Below, in pieces: positions 23,910-32,935 of a DNA stretch of 38,864 nucleotides. Positions within the stretch are counted from its first letter, which is position 1. Each line of letters begins with the position of its first letter. The position numbers and the translations under genes were made by a program. The DNA is from Phocaeicola coprophilus DSM 18228 = JCM 13818 (GTDB lineage Bacteria; Bacteroidota; Bacteroidia; Bacteroidales; Bacteroidaceae). The notes under the pieces are model-generated. The model saw only the letters and a program-made list of their open reading frames with translations. It searched no databases and was not told the origin of the DNA. Where the stretch lies: positions 120,466-159,329 of the forward strand of contig NZ_EQ973650.1 in assembly GCF_000157915.1 (NCBI RefSeq), written 5' to 3'.

Positions 23910-25694
23910 TTATTGAATACCCCGTGGGCGCACGATGGTTTCCAGTTTTCCGTCCTCATAATTCCGTGCGGCAGCCTGGCGAAGCTGGTCGTTCTTGGCA
24001 AGGACAGCATTTGCCAGCGTGTTCAAAGGCAATGCCCCGGTACGGTAGGCTTCTGCTACAATCGGTGACAACTGGATGGTACACGGTACTCGGTCTATCG
24101 TGGCAATCAACGTACTATCTTGCAATACAGGGTTTACTATACGTGGGTTCAGAGTTTCATTTGTATAGCGTCGGTACTGCACATTGTTCTCATTTGTTAC
24201 GTTCAGTTTTCCCTCTGTTCGTTCTTTCAAGGCTTCGTGTCCTGCCTTATTCAACAAGTTCATACCTCCCAGGCCTATCAGGAGCATTTTCAGCAACGGG
24301 TTACGCACAAACATACCCGCCACAATGCTCGCTATCGGTAACATATTGTCTTCCAAATGCAATGATTCTGTCTTGCCTGTGAATATTCCCAGTAGAACAT
24401 CAGGGAGCATGGCCATTACATAACCGAGATTGCCTGTGATATTACCTATGCCATCCAGTCCCAGCATACCAAGCAGTCCGCCCCAACCGTTTCCCTGTGC
24501 TACTTGCGCACTTTGTATCGTTTGTACATGTTGTTCCGCATCATTGGCAGGAACAACAGTTTCATGCTTCTCTTCTTTCATAATTTCATCCTGTTCTGTC
24601 CTGACCATTTTCGCTTTGTCACATTGTTCCAAAGACTGCAAGTAGGCTTCTTCCTGTCCGGGAGCAACAACAATCGGCACATCCTTGTACCGTTCCTCAT
24701 ATTTCTGTTCTTCCTTGCTCTGTACATTCGGCCACAATAAACCGCTATTCTGGTTTTGTGTCCATTCCATGAAGCCAAAGTCCATGACAGGGATTTTCTT
24801 TTTCAGTTGCTTGTTGTCTGTACCAATCGCCGTGTTCTCTTTGATTTGTATTTGGGCTGCCTCTTTGCGAAAATCGTCGAATACGTTTCTGTCTCTGCCG
24901 AACACTCCTTTACTGATGCACTGTTCTACTGAAAGGGTATCAGGCTTCTTGCCTTCAAAATGATTGGTGATGGCTGCAATAGCCACATCTGCACCGGTAA
25001 ACTTTGCCAGTGTCGTCCATGAACCAGTACCACCCATCATCAGGGTATCTGCGGCTGTGCCCAACATCCATCCCGTACCTTTTTCCCATCTGTTCGGGCG
25101 GTAAGCTGCTTCGCCTCGTGCCTCTATTTCATCGGTCAGCGGTGAACGGCTTAACGTCTGCGATAATCCCAGCAGACTCGATTCGGCAGCCTTTCGGATG
25201 ATGTAGTCAGCGGAAGACTTGGGCATACGTTCTTTCACCAACCGGTCAATCATCAGTTCCTCTATTCGGTGGTCCATATAGGCATAGGCGAGGTCACAAC
25301 CGAGCTGTTCTGACAACTCATTGTAACGTGCCCTTCCGATTTCCTGCACGACGGTATCCCGCCACTGCCCGGCCATATACGCAAGGTCTTGCTGCATTTC
25401 CTCGGAACCGGTAATCTCCGTCTTGCACATCTCGATATAGTCCTCTGTTGTTTTGGAGTTCCATTCGCCTGTGACCTTGAGTGCTTGATAGGGGTCGCTC
25501 ATTGGTTGTGCCGAAGATGCCATCATACTGAGAATACCACCTAAAGAGGTGGAATATTCTTTCATTTCCTCTCCCTGATTCCGTATGAGGTCAGTCCGCG
25601 TTTTTGACATGATGGGTGCGATATGGCAGTTGAAATAGTCGTTCACGAGGCGTTCCATTTCTGCAAACCGTCCGCTATGCTTGATTCCGTCCAT
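23910..25694 (-). CDS. Unknown conjugation-operon protein with hydrophobic segments, 594 aa
   Basis: A 594-residue protein without a signal peptide. The N-terminal 200 residues are helical and charged. A region of small residues (GTGWMLGTAADTLMMGGTGS) and a second hydrophobic zone at about residues 410-480 (LGYVMAMLPDVLLGIF, PIASIVAGMFV, LLKMLLIGLGGMNLL) suggest membrane association. The C-terminus (about 500-594) ends in a conserved-looking soluble segment (IDRVPCTIQLSPIVAEAYRTG). No ATP-binding motif is seen. Position between the M23-like and the ArdC/MutS-like genes implies a part in the same transfer machinery. Confidence 0.65.
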   Translation of the reverse strand: MDGIKHSGRFAEMERLVNDYFNCHIAPIMSKTRTDLIRNQGEEMKEYSTSLGGILSMMASSAQPMSDPYQALKVTGEWNSKTTEDYIEMCKTEITGSEEMQQDLAYMAGQWRDTVVQEIGRARYNELSEQLGCDLAYAYMDHRIEELMIDRLVKERMPKSSADYIIRKAAESSLLGLSQTLSRSPLTDEIEARGEAAYRPNRWEKGTGWMLGTAADTLMMGGTGSWTTLAKFTGADVAIAAITNHFEGKKPDTLSVEQCISKGVFGRDRNVFDDFRKEAAQIQIKENTAIGTDNKQLKKKIPVMDFGFMEWTQNQNSGLLWPNVQSKEEQKYEERYKDVPIVVAPGQEEAYLQSLEQCDKAKMVRTEQDEIMKEEKHETVVPANDAEQHVQTIQSAQVAQGNGWGGLLGMLGLDGIGNITGNLGYVMAMLPDVLLGIFTGKTESLHLEDNMLPIASIVAGMFVRNPLLKMLLIGLGGMNLLNKAGHEALKERTEGKLNVTNENNVQYRRYTNETLNPRIVNPVLQDSTLIATIDRVPCTIQLSPIVAEAYRTGALPLNTLANAVLAKNDQLRQAAARNYEDGKLETIVRPRGIQ

Positions 25695-25708
25695 AGTGTA
25701 TTATATGT

Positions 25709-26844
25709 TTATCCTATTCTATTCATTAATAATTGCTCTTTTGTCTGCTCGATGGCGTTGTGGTAAATTTCCATCTGTTTGGGATAAAACTCTTCCAGCC
25801 ATACATCCTTCTCGATGTTGTCGTGAATGAAGCGTATCGCTTGTTCTCGCTCAATCTCCACCGATGCTTCGCCCTCTTCCCGGTTATTGAACCATGCTTT
25901 CGTCCACCAGCGCACACCGGCCCGGTCAGGATATACCGTGACTGCTCTCGGTATGTCAAAGCTCTGGATGTCTATGTCTAATTCTGCCAGTGGGTCAATG
26001 ATACCACTATGGGTCAGGGCTTCGTCGTAGAGTTTTTTTTTACATCATCGCCCATCGTCGATAAGTACACGCCATGCCGTAGGGCAAGGTAATGCAGGAA
26101 GTCCGCAATGAGTAGGTTCTGCACCTTACAAGCAAGCGGCATTGCTTTATGTCCCAGTCCGAGTGGGTTGGATATACTTGGCATATTTTCATAGAAATAT
26201 TCTTTGACTGCTCCCATTGTAAAGACATGGCGGAGTGACTGCTCCGTATGTGGAGGAAGTCGGTATGCACCACGCTGTAAGTCTTCCATGTAGTAGGGCA
26301 GGAAACGTAGCATCAATTCCTCTATTTCCTGTCTGTCCTGCTCGTAATCGGTGGTCAGTGCCATCTCCATGTTGGGAGATGTTGCCGCTTCGCCTCCATC
26401 AGCATGACACAATGCTTGGATATTCCCATACAGCATGGTTAGAAATTCCAGCGGATTCAGTTCCTCACCCTTGAAGCGTATCCCGATATGCAGCTTGTCA
26501 CCGCTTAAAGCTACAGTCTGTCCGGCCTTGACACGCTGTCCGAACTGGGCGAAGACATTTGACAAATGCCCATAGGTCACTTCATACTCCCCATAGCGTA
26601 TAGTTTGGCAGATGCCGAGTATAGGGTCATTGCCTATACCTGACACGATACCGCTGGCGACAGCCGCCAGTGTGTAACACCGTACATCGAAGTCGATGCC
26701 ATGATGAAAATATGTTTTGCCCGTTGTCGGATCGGTTTGTTCGCCATAGCCGAGCGATAGTTTCACATCCTTGCCCTTCCGTTCTTCAAAAGGCATACAG
26801 TATCCACTTTCGGATTGCAGGATCATTTCTTCTGTATATTTCAT
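25709..26844 (-). CDS. M23-like protein, reading frame split at an A9 run
   Basis: From ATG 26844 the zero frame gives 276 residues ending DDVKKNSTTKP at 26014. At the nine-A run (plus 26033-26041) a -1 shift continues as LYDEALTHSGIIDPLAELDI... to the stop at 25709, giving a product of about 378 residues. The downstream piece is open without ATG until a GTG at 25915, and reads as the natural C-terminus. The M23 fold has H47-xxx-D51 and a H-L-S strand, but at the HxH motif it reads K117-L-H119, so the first catalytic His is Lys; metal ligands remain. Slippage at A9 or a recent one-base deletion are both possible. It lies 14 nt before the 594-aa gene. Confidence 0.7.
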
Positions 26845-26870
26845 TATGTGATTATATTTGATTCTTATTC

Positions 26871-27515
26871 TTATCTTTTCATCCCCCCGCTATTCGTCTG
26901 TTCTTCAACGGGAAGAGCGGGTGTCTGTATTCGTTGTATGCTTCTCGTATCAGGTGTGCGGAAAATACCGGCATTGTTACCGATAAGCATCATGCCGAGA
27001 AATGCACCGGCAATCTTGCCCAGCCAGCCGAAGCGTCCGAATATAAGAAATGCTGCTGCGACCAGTCCCGCTATACTCAATCCCGACACGTTACCCTGTC
27101 CGAGATTACGGAAAAAGTTACCGAACATATCGGAAACTCCGCCATTGGAGACTTGCCGTAGAAAATTCGATACTCCACCCAGTTTTGAGTCTATGCCGGC
27201 TACCGTACCGCTGACGGAACCGACTGCTTCTCCGGCTTTGCTTGTCAGTTCTCGCACACCGTCCGCTGCATCTGCAAGGGTATCCGTAGCCGATTTCCCT
27301 ATGACCGCATCGCTTACGATATGTACCACGCTCTTATCTGTGGTTAGTTTCTCCCAACCCACATAACCGACTGCACCGCCGATGGCTGCGGTCTTGACGG
27401 CTTGTCCTGTGCCCCGTAAGGTTTGTGAAGGATGCAGTGCAGCATGTCCCATACTTCTTCCGGTAGCTTTTGCTGCTTTGCCGCCATATTTTAATATTGA
27501 ATCCCAAATTCCCAT
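26871..27515 (-). CDS. Gly/Ala-rich membrane protein, 214 aa
   Basis: A 214-residue protein with a short amphipathic start (MGIWDSILKYGGKAAKATGR) and glycine/alanine-rich segments. One or two membrane spans lie at about residues 146-185 (LSIAGLVAAAFLIFGRFGWL, GKIAGAFLGMMLIGNNAGIF), followed by a soluble Pro/Thr-rich tail. No family is recognised. Like its neighbours it is probably an inner-membrane part of the transfer apparatus. Confidence 0.65.
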   Translation of the reverse strand: MGIWDSILKYGGKAAKATGRSMGHAALHPSQTLRGTGQAVKTAAIGGAVGYVGWEKLTTDKSVVHIVSDAVIGKSATDTLADAADGVRELTSKAGEAVGSVSGTVAGIDSKLGGVSNFLRQVSNGGVSDMFGNFFRNLGQGNVSGLSIAGLVAAAFLIFGRFGWLGKIAGAFLGMMLIGNNAGIFRTPDTRSIQRIQTPALPVEEQTNSGGMKR

Positions 27516-27527
27516 ATCATTACATTT

Positions 27528-28214
27528 TTAAGGTCTTACATTCTTTCCAATCTGTCGCCAACGTCGCTTGGCTGCGTCCACGATACTACGTTTATCAGCT
27601 TCGGGACGTGCACCCTCGTCGATTTCCCGCCAAATGTCGCCCATTGTCGTGTACTTTACCGCTTTGGTCAGTCGTTGCAGCTTTGTGTTCATAGTTTTGA
27701 GCTTTGGACGGATGCCAAAGACAATTTCCATACGCTCTTTTTCCGTCATCTTGTTCTCCGAAAGGCACGCTGTGCGTATATCGTTCACTATTTCCACGCT
27801 GTTCATCATCAGTTCCCTATAAATCTTGTTGCGCTGTGTGGATAGGGCTACGGCAAGCGTATTGGCTGGACTTCGCTTCAATTGTTTGGTGAAGTCGCCC
27901 ATATTGTCTGTCAGCCTCGATACCTCATAATAGAACCCATAAGTTTGCGCCGCATAGCAGACTATTGACCGGAAAGAGTTTAGATAGTTATTAAACTCTC
28001 GTTGCAGGTCTGTTGTCGCCTGCACTTCTTCTTTTGTCCAAATATGTCCGGTGGTCTGCATCAGCATGACCTTTTCCTGATTCTTCAGCTCCTTCTCTGC
28101 CTTTTCGGTATATACTGCAATCATTCCGGCCAGTACAGGGTCATTCTGCGCTTGTACCTCACCGATACCGGTAAGACACAGCAGTAATATACTTATCCAA
28201 ATTGTCCATTTCAT
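27528..28214 (-). CDS. Exported helical conjugation protein, 228 aa
   Basis: Signal peptide (MKWTIWISILLLCLTGIGEVQA), then an all-helical mature part with heptad-like spacing (YTEKAEKELKNQEKVMLMQ, LQREFNNYLNSFRSIV). The layout resembles VirB5/TrbJ-type periplasmic helical proteins and the DUF4141/TraI group of CTnDOT, but a direct match is not claimed. The next gene upstream (28227-28922) has the same size, signal peptide and helical pattern, with LNSFRSIVCYAAQTYGFYYE here matching YASSLKACTHLYNDG there by position. They may be ancient duplicates. Confidence 0.65.
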   Translation of the reverse strand: MKWTIWISILLLCLTGIGEVQAQNDPVLAGMIAVYTEKAEKELKNQEKVMLMQTTGHIWTKEEVQATTDLQREFNNYLNSFRSIVCYAAQTYGFYYEVSRLTDNMGDFTKQLKRSPANTLAVALSTQRNKIYRELMMNSVEIVNDIRTACLSENKMTEKERMEIVFGIRPKLKTMNTKLQRLTKAVKYTTMGDIWREIDEGARPEADKRSIVDAAKRRWRQIGKNVRP

Positions 28215-28226
28215 AACTGATATATT

Positions 28227-28922
28227 TTATCGGACGAGAGCTGCCGCCCTGTGCCAATGGGACAGAGCCATACGAGCTGCCTCACCGTTGTCACGGTCAA
28301 GCATTCCTGCCGTTACGTTGTTCCACACATCATTGAAAGTATAGTACCGTATGCTCAAATAGAGCAGATGTAACTTCCGGCTAAAATCCGATAGTTGGTC
28401 GTTCAACGCCCATAGCGTCTTGCTGCGTTCTGCCCCCGTAAGCATGTTTTCGTTGCTACCTTTGGCCACAGCGTCATTCAGCAATGTAAAAACAGAGACA
28501 AGTTCCGTTGCTGTTTCTATATAGAGGTTGTTCATGTTCATACTGGCCACAATGCCCTGCGGATTGTTTTGGATGGCCTTGCCTAATTTCCCCAGCGTGA
28601 GGAAAATCCGCACACCGTCATTGTAGAGATGCGTACAGGCTTTCAGTGATGAAGCGTAACCGCTTGCTGTCTTGAGGTAACTGTTGTACTGCTTCTCCCA
28701 CTTGTGGATTTGGTTGAACTCGGTAGCGATGCTGTTTTGGAGCAAGGCTGTTTGTGTCTGTCCCTTTATTTGTTTTTCAATCTGCCCGTTTATCAGTTCG
28801 TTACCTTCGGCCAATGCAGTCCATTCCAACGGATTGGAAGCCGCAATTTGGGCTTCTGCCACCTGTGGAAGCAGGCATACCAGCGAGGCAACCAGCCCCA
28901 GACTAATGATTCGTGATTTCAT
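28227..28922 (-). CDS. Exported helical conjugation protein, 231 aa
   Basis: Signal peptide (MKSRIISLGLVASLVCLLPQVAEA), then a helical mature part with the segments WTALAEGNELINGQIEKQIK, WEKQYNSYLKTASGYASSLK and LWALNDQLSDFSRKLHLLYL. It is similar in length and layout to the 228-aa neighbour. Its start lies 20 nt inside the end of the PH-domain gene, which suggests coupled translation. Likely a periplasmic component of the channel; no known family is asserted. Confidence 0.65.
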   Translation of the reverse strand: MKSRIISLGLVASLVCLLPQVAEAQIAASNPLEWTALAEGNELINGQIEKQIKGQTQTALLQNSIATEFNQIHKWEKQYNSYLKTASGYASSLKACTHLYNDGVRIFLTLGKLGKAIQNNPQGIVASMNMNNLYIETATELVSVFTLLNDAVAKGSNENMLTGAERSKTLWALNDQLSDFSRKLHLLYLSIRYYTFNDVWNNVTAGMLDRDNGEAARMALSHWHRAAALVR

Positions 28923-29388
28923 ATATTCCCTTTTTTCGTTTGTTAGTTTCTACCCGTTCACGGATAATTGACACGAGGTCGTCCCTATGGAAGATACCGA
29001 TCAGGTCAAGACGGGGCGTGTTTCTGTCCATTGAAAGGATACGTACGGTTTTCAGCCCACAAAATTGTTGCAGCAGGCTTTGGTGCTCTTGAAAATCCAC
29101 GATACGATATAGCTCCATATAATCCACTTTGCGACGGATAATACCGTATTCACTGACAAGTTGTTCCGTGCCGATGCAATAACGGATTCGCCGCAGGTAG
29201 AGATAACGGTAGAGTAACAGTAACGAGAGTATCAAGGCAATTACTGTGGCAATAGCTGTCAATGGCAGCCCTTCCATGCCTCCGTACACCCATACAGTGC
29301 CGCACAGCACGAGAGTGGGCAGCTCGTTGATGACAAATTGCCCGGTATGTGGATGGATGACAATGGTTTTGTGACAAGTTCTCTGCAT
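28903..29388 (-). CDS. Membrane-anchored bacterial PH-domain protein (bPH2/YdbS-like)
   Basis: 161 residues. Two hydrophobic segments are near residues 25-60 (LPTLVLCGTVWVYGG, LTAIATVIALILSLLLLYRY). After them comes a bPH2 domain: RRIRYCIGTEQLVSEYGIIR, then DYMELYRIVDFQEHQSLLQQ, the G-L-K-T-V strand and a final helix. The E-L-x-R-I-x-D and Q-S-L-x-Q-x-x-G signatures match the DUF304/YdbS group. The function of this group in conjugation is not known. It overlaps the next gene by 20 nt. Confidence 0.75.
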   Translation of the reverse strand: MQRTCHKTIVIHPHTGQFVINELPTLVLCGTVWVYGGMEGLPLTAIATVIALILSLLLLYRYLYLRRIRYCIGTEQLVSEYGIIRRKVDYMELYRIVDFQEHQSLLQQFCGLKTVRILSMDRNTPRLDLIGIFHRDDLVSIIRERVETNKRKKGIYEITNH

Positions 29389-29400
29389 AGGTTTTATGGA

Positions 29401-31092
29401 TTATCGGTGAAAACGGGAATGAAAGTCTTCTCTCATTCCGGAAAGAGAATTGGTTATATCCACTTCCAACCGGGCAAGTTCTTCCCGTATCTTGTACATT
29501 TCCTGAAAACCCTTATCTGACATTCCTTGGTCATTGGTTTCAAAGGAGAATATTACTCTGTCCGCACGTTCAAGACGCTTTCGCACAGCCTCATGGTCCG
29601 CTTCGTCGTATAATCCGTTTCGGATATGTTCCGGATTGACTTCGGGCAAATCGGACAAGGCATGATTCAGCGTGGCTTTACCGCTGATCTCCCAATCGTC
29701 AAGGTTATCCTTCTCTGGTTTTATCCGTTTGCCGAGTAGCTGGTCGTTCCAATCCTTATAACCCTCTGCGGCAGATTCATACAAGATGCATCCTGTAGCT
29801 TCCGGACCGGAAATGGAAGCATCAATCGCTTTTTCGATGGCTTCCAGATTGCTTCTCATTTTCTCTAATTCTTCCTCACTGGCAGAACCTTCGTCACGAG
29901 CCATTTCGTACTCATCCATACAAACCATTCTCATTTCCTGTAGATAGCCGTCACCAATTCCCATGTCGTCACGCTCCCCATTCTTCAAATTTTGTTTTGC
30001 ATCATTTATACCCAGAATGGCTGTAATCTTTTCAAAATTGAATGGTTCAAGTTCTATTTCATACTGTGAATAGTCTTCGCTGTTGTTCTGTACAATCAGT
30101 CTGCCGGTTTGTGACAGACAGGTGGAGAAGTTCCAGCCTGCATGAGTGAGAGCAAAGTGGATAGCATAGACTTGTCCGGCACGGTCATGATCGAAGCAAA
30201 GATGATGTGAGGCATGGGGAGTTGCTTTTATCGCTCCTATGAATTGCTGCTGGCTCGGTGCCCCTCCGGTAGAGATGAATACCGCCTTTCGCAGATCCTT
30301 GTTCTGTGCCTGATGAAGTTGGTAATATGCCATCGCATCATAAGCACTTTCGAACCAATAGATATGTTTGGCGGAGGTGAGAGAAGTGCGGGCAGGGCTG
30401 GCAATCCACAGTCCCTCGCTTGAATTGCTCCCTGCGGCTTTGCCTTTGTAGCTGCCGCTCCCGTCCATACGGGCACGTCCTCGTTCTTCAAGTCCCACAA
30501 TCGCTCCGTCGCCTTTGGGCAGGGTTAGTGGAAAGGACAGGTTCGTGTAGGTCGCACCGTCCTCCCGATGTTTCGTAGCCAGATAAAAATGCCGATGGAA
30601 GGCATATTGTGTATAAAGGTCGATACCTCGGCTTTTAAAATAAGGATAAAATTTTTTCTGCGTTTCCCGATTCTGCGGATTGAACTTATGAATGTCGTAA
30701 TCCGCTATGTCAAATGGCTTTACATCTCGTTTAGGGTTCACTATTCGGGTTTTCCGTTCAGTGACAGGAATGTTCAGTAATCTGTTACAGACAAGATTCA
30801 CCAGTCTGTCCGGAGACATACCCGCATGGTACTCCGTGAAAAAGTGCGGATGCTCCTTGATGAAGGAAATGATGTTATAAACTTTCTGTTGTTGTGCGTG
30901 GAAACAGCATTTTCCTTGTTGTGTCACAATAAATTTGTCACCACGGATACGTCTGCCGTCGCTGTCCAAACGAACATACGAGGGATAGCGCAGACCGTCA
31001 CGACGGTTCAGGTGATACCCTGCGTCAATCAATACGTCCTGGATGTTTAGTCGTTGCAGAAAGTCATCGTATGTAAGGTCTCCGTCTCTCAT
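29401..31092 (-). CDS. Toprim-domain protein, primase-like
   Basis: 563 residues. The N-terminal 100 residues resemble primase zinc-finger/DUF3991-type starts (FLQRLNIQDVLIDAGYHLNR, then KCCFHAQQQKVYNIISFIKE), without the classic four metal ligands. A Toprim domain lies at about 235-335 with the E-box IYWFESAYDAMAYY and the DxD-type LCFDHDRAGQVYAIHFAL. The C-terminal third is charged and helical. Family role: Toprim proteins of this type accompany MobV/Mob systems of Bacteroides and may prime the complementary strand after transfer. It lies 12 nt before the PH-domain gene. Confidence 0.75.
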   Translation of the reverse strand: MRDGDLTYDDFLQRLNIQDVLIDAGYHLNRRDGLRYPSYVRLDSDGRRIRGDKFIVTQQGKCCFHAQQQKVYNIISFIKEHPHFFTEYHAGMSPDRLVNLVCNRLLNIPVTERKTRIVNPKRDVKPFDIADYDIHKFNPQNRETQKKFYPYFKSRGIDLYTQYAFHRHFYLATKHREDGATYTNLSFPLTLPKGDGAIVGLEERGRARMDGSGSYKGKAAGSNSSEGLWIASPARTSLTSAKHIYWFESAYDAMAYYQLHQAQNKDLRKAVFISTGGAPSQQQFIGAIKATPHASHHLCFDHDRAGQVYAIHFALTHAGWNFSTCLSQTGRLIVQNNSEDYSQYEIELEPFNFEKITAILGINDAKQNLKNGERDDMGIGDGYLQEMRMVCMDEYEMARDEGSASEEELEKMRSNLEAIEKAIDASISGPEATGCILYESAAEGYKDWNDQLLGKRIKPEKDNLDDWEISGKATLNHALSDLPEVNPEHIRNGLYDEADHEAVRKRLERADRVIFSFETNDQGMSDKGFQEMYKIREELARLEVDITNSLSGMREDFHSRFHR

Positions 31093-31096
31093 AGGT

Positions 31097-32665
31097 TTAC
31101 CTCCCTCTTCTCATTTCATTAATATCTTGATTCATCTGTGCCTCGAAATTACGGATGGCCACATCTCTCGGTGTATCTACGCCGGGCTTGAAGTATGGAT
31201 GTGGCGGTCCGCTGAAACGTTCGCCATAGAACTCCGGAGAGTGGTGGTGATGGAAGCCATGTGCGACTTCCGATGCCACCACAGCACCGGCGGTAAGGGC
31301 AGCGAATATCTTCACGCCAAGCCCCTTGTTCGCTTCAGGACGTGTCTTCATATCCACCTCGTTGAAAATCTTCGAAAAAAGTTTCATCCGGTGGTAATCA
31401 TCCACAGCAAGAAACTTGTCGTAGTCTTTCTGGCTGATTTCGTGGCTGATGACCTGTCCGTCAATAACAGCGGACATCTTGTATTTACCCTCCGTCTGTG
31501 CTGGTTGCACGGCAATGTCACTGACCTCTACTTCCCGGCCATGTTTCTCCTCACGATACCAGCCTTTGCTTTCGTTGAGTAGTTGCAGGTCACGACCGTC
31601 CACGGCTGCACCGATACTGCCCTGTATGTATTCCTGCCGCATCGGAGTTTCTTGCTGCATGAATAATTCTTGTTCCTGCCGCTGCCGTTCTTCCAGTTCA
31701 TGCCGCACTTCGGGATGCAGGCCGATACTGATGCGTTGTTCGCTGTTGAGCTGTTCCATCGTTACTTTATCGGCAAAGTCCGCTCCGATAATGCCGTTCA
31801 GCAGATCCAGCCGTTTCTCCACAGGTTGTTCCTCGATGGATGCGGTAGCCAGTTTTTTCACTTCTTCTTCCGTCAGGTCATAGACCATATCGGCATTGAC
31901 ACTTTCCGATTGTACGGTCAGTGTCCTCCGTTCCATATCCACGATAAGACCGTGCGAAGTAAGGCACTCCGACCATTTCTCGTTGGAAAAATAGACTGGT
32001 GAAGCAATCAACTCCTTGTATGCTTGTGCCGGTTCCTTGCTGCGCGGACGGCTGACAAGCGGTGTAATGACCTCCTGCAAGTTCTTCAATACATCTTGCT
32101 GTACAATGGGTTGCTCCTGTTGACCGCCTTTGTAGTAAAAGCCGTAGCCACCCGATTGCAGTTCGCCGGGCTTCATGCGCCCGTCTGGGCGTTCGGGTAC
32201 GATGGATGGCCCCGGAAAGAAAAGCTGCCCACCAACTCTGCGTAGGTGGAAACCCCACTGTTCGCGTGGTGTCCAACCAAGGAATGGAGGGGGCATACCC
32301 AGTCGCCCCATGTGTCCGTACTCACCGATACCGATGCGGTAGCCATGTAGCCCCATCGCCACGCGACCGTTGGCATTGCGGGCATGGACGAAATTTTTCG
32401 GCATATAGAAGTCTTTTCCTATGATACTCGTGAGTATGTTGTAGGCTTTCTTGTTGGCCGTATTCGTTCCCCAGTCCGTCAGAGCCAACATCTGTCGTTC
32501 TGTTATAGGATAGACCAATAACGGTGAATCATGCCCTTGCACAATCAGCCGGTAGCCGCCTCCGTCAAATGCGACATGGGCTTGAAGTCCGTTACGCATC
32601 AGTAGATTGCGCATTTCGGGTTGCAAGTCCATCTGCCGAGGATTAGTATTTGTTCGTATCGTCAT
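31097..32665 (-). CDS. Large unknown conjugation-operon protein, 522 aa
   Basis: A 522-residue protein. Two regions, about residues 20-110 and 215-320, have a similar arrangement: MRNLLMRNGLQAHVAFDGGG with ITERQMLALTDWG, and KWSECLTSHGLIVDMERRTL with LTEEEVKKLATAS. This suggests an internal duplication. The middle includes a Gly/Pro-rich stretch; near residue 455 there is a possible membrane span (KIFAALTAGAVVASEVAHGF) followed by HHHH. No known family. It starts 25 nt after the 74-aa gene. Confidence 0.65.
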   Translation of the reverse strand: MTIRTNTNPRQMDLQPEMRNLLMRNGLQAHVAFDGGGYRLIVQGHDSPLLVYPITERQMLALTDWGTNTANKKAYNILTSIIGKDFYMPKNFVHARNANGRVAMGLHGYRIGIGEYGHMGRLGMPPPFLGWTPREQWGFHLRRVGGQLFFPGPSIVPERPDGRMKPGELQSGGYGFYYKGGQQEQPIVQQDVLKNLQEVITPLVSRPRSKEPAQAYKELIASPVYFSNEKWSECLTSHGLIVDMERRTLTVQSESVNADMVYDLTEEEVKKLATASIEEQPVEKRLDLLNGIIGADFADKVTMEQLNSEQRISIGLHPEVRHELEERQRQEQELFMQQETPMRQEYIQGSIGAAVDGRDLQLLNESKGWYREEKHGREVEVSDIAVQPAQTEGKYKMSAVIDGQVISHEISQKDYDKFLAVDDYHRMKLFSKIFNEVDMKTRPEANKGLGVKIFAALTAGAVVASEVAHGFHHHHSPEFYGERFSGPPHPYFKPGVDTPRDVAIRNFEAQMNQDINEMRRGR

Positions 32666-32690
32666 AGTCTGATGTTATGATGGTTACTTG

Positions 32691-32915
32691 TTATGCGTTG
32701 CCGTATTTCATAGCCGCTTCCAATTGTTCGTCTTTGAAACGGACAAACCCGGCGGCAGAATCTTCGCAGACCGTGAGTCCTTTTGCCTCACAGTAATGGG
32801 CGTACTCCTCCTGCCACTCGGCAGAAAAATGGTTGATGTAATCGAGCCAGCCGTATTCGCCGCTCTGCATCTTCTCGACGAGAATCTCTTCGGGATAATA
32901 TATCTGTTGTGCCAT
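32691..32915 (-). CDS. Small mobile-element protein, 74 aa
   Basis: A 74-residue acidic protein, MAQQIYYPEEILVEKMQSGE then YGWLDYINHFSAEWQEEYAH. The YGWLDYINHFSxEWQEEY string is one I have seen in many Bacteroides conjugative elements, without function. Helical throughout. It sits between the DUF4099-like gene (20 nt) and the 522-aa gene (25 nt). Confidence 0.75.
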   Translation of the reverse strand: MAQQIYYPEEILVEKMQSGEYGWLDYINHFSAEWQEEYAHYCEAKGLTVCEDSAAGFVRFKDEQLEAAMKYGNA

Positions 32916-32935
32916 ACGCTTATATTAAATAGGTC

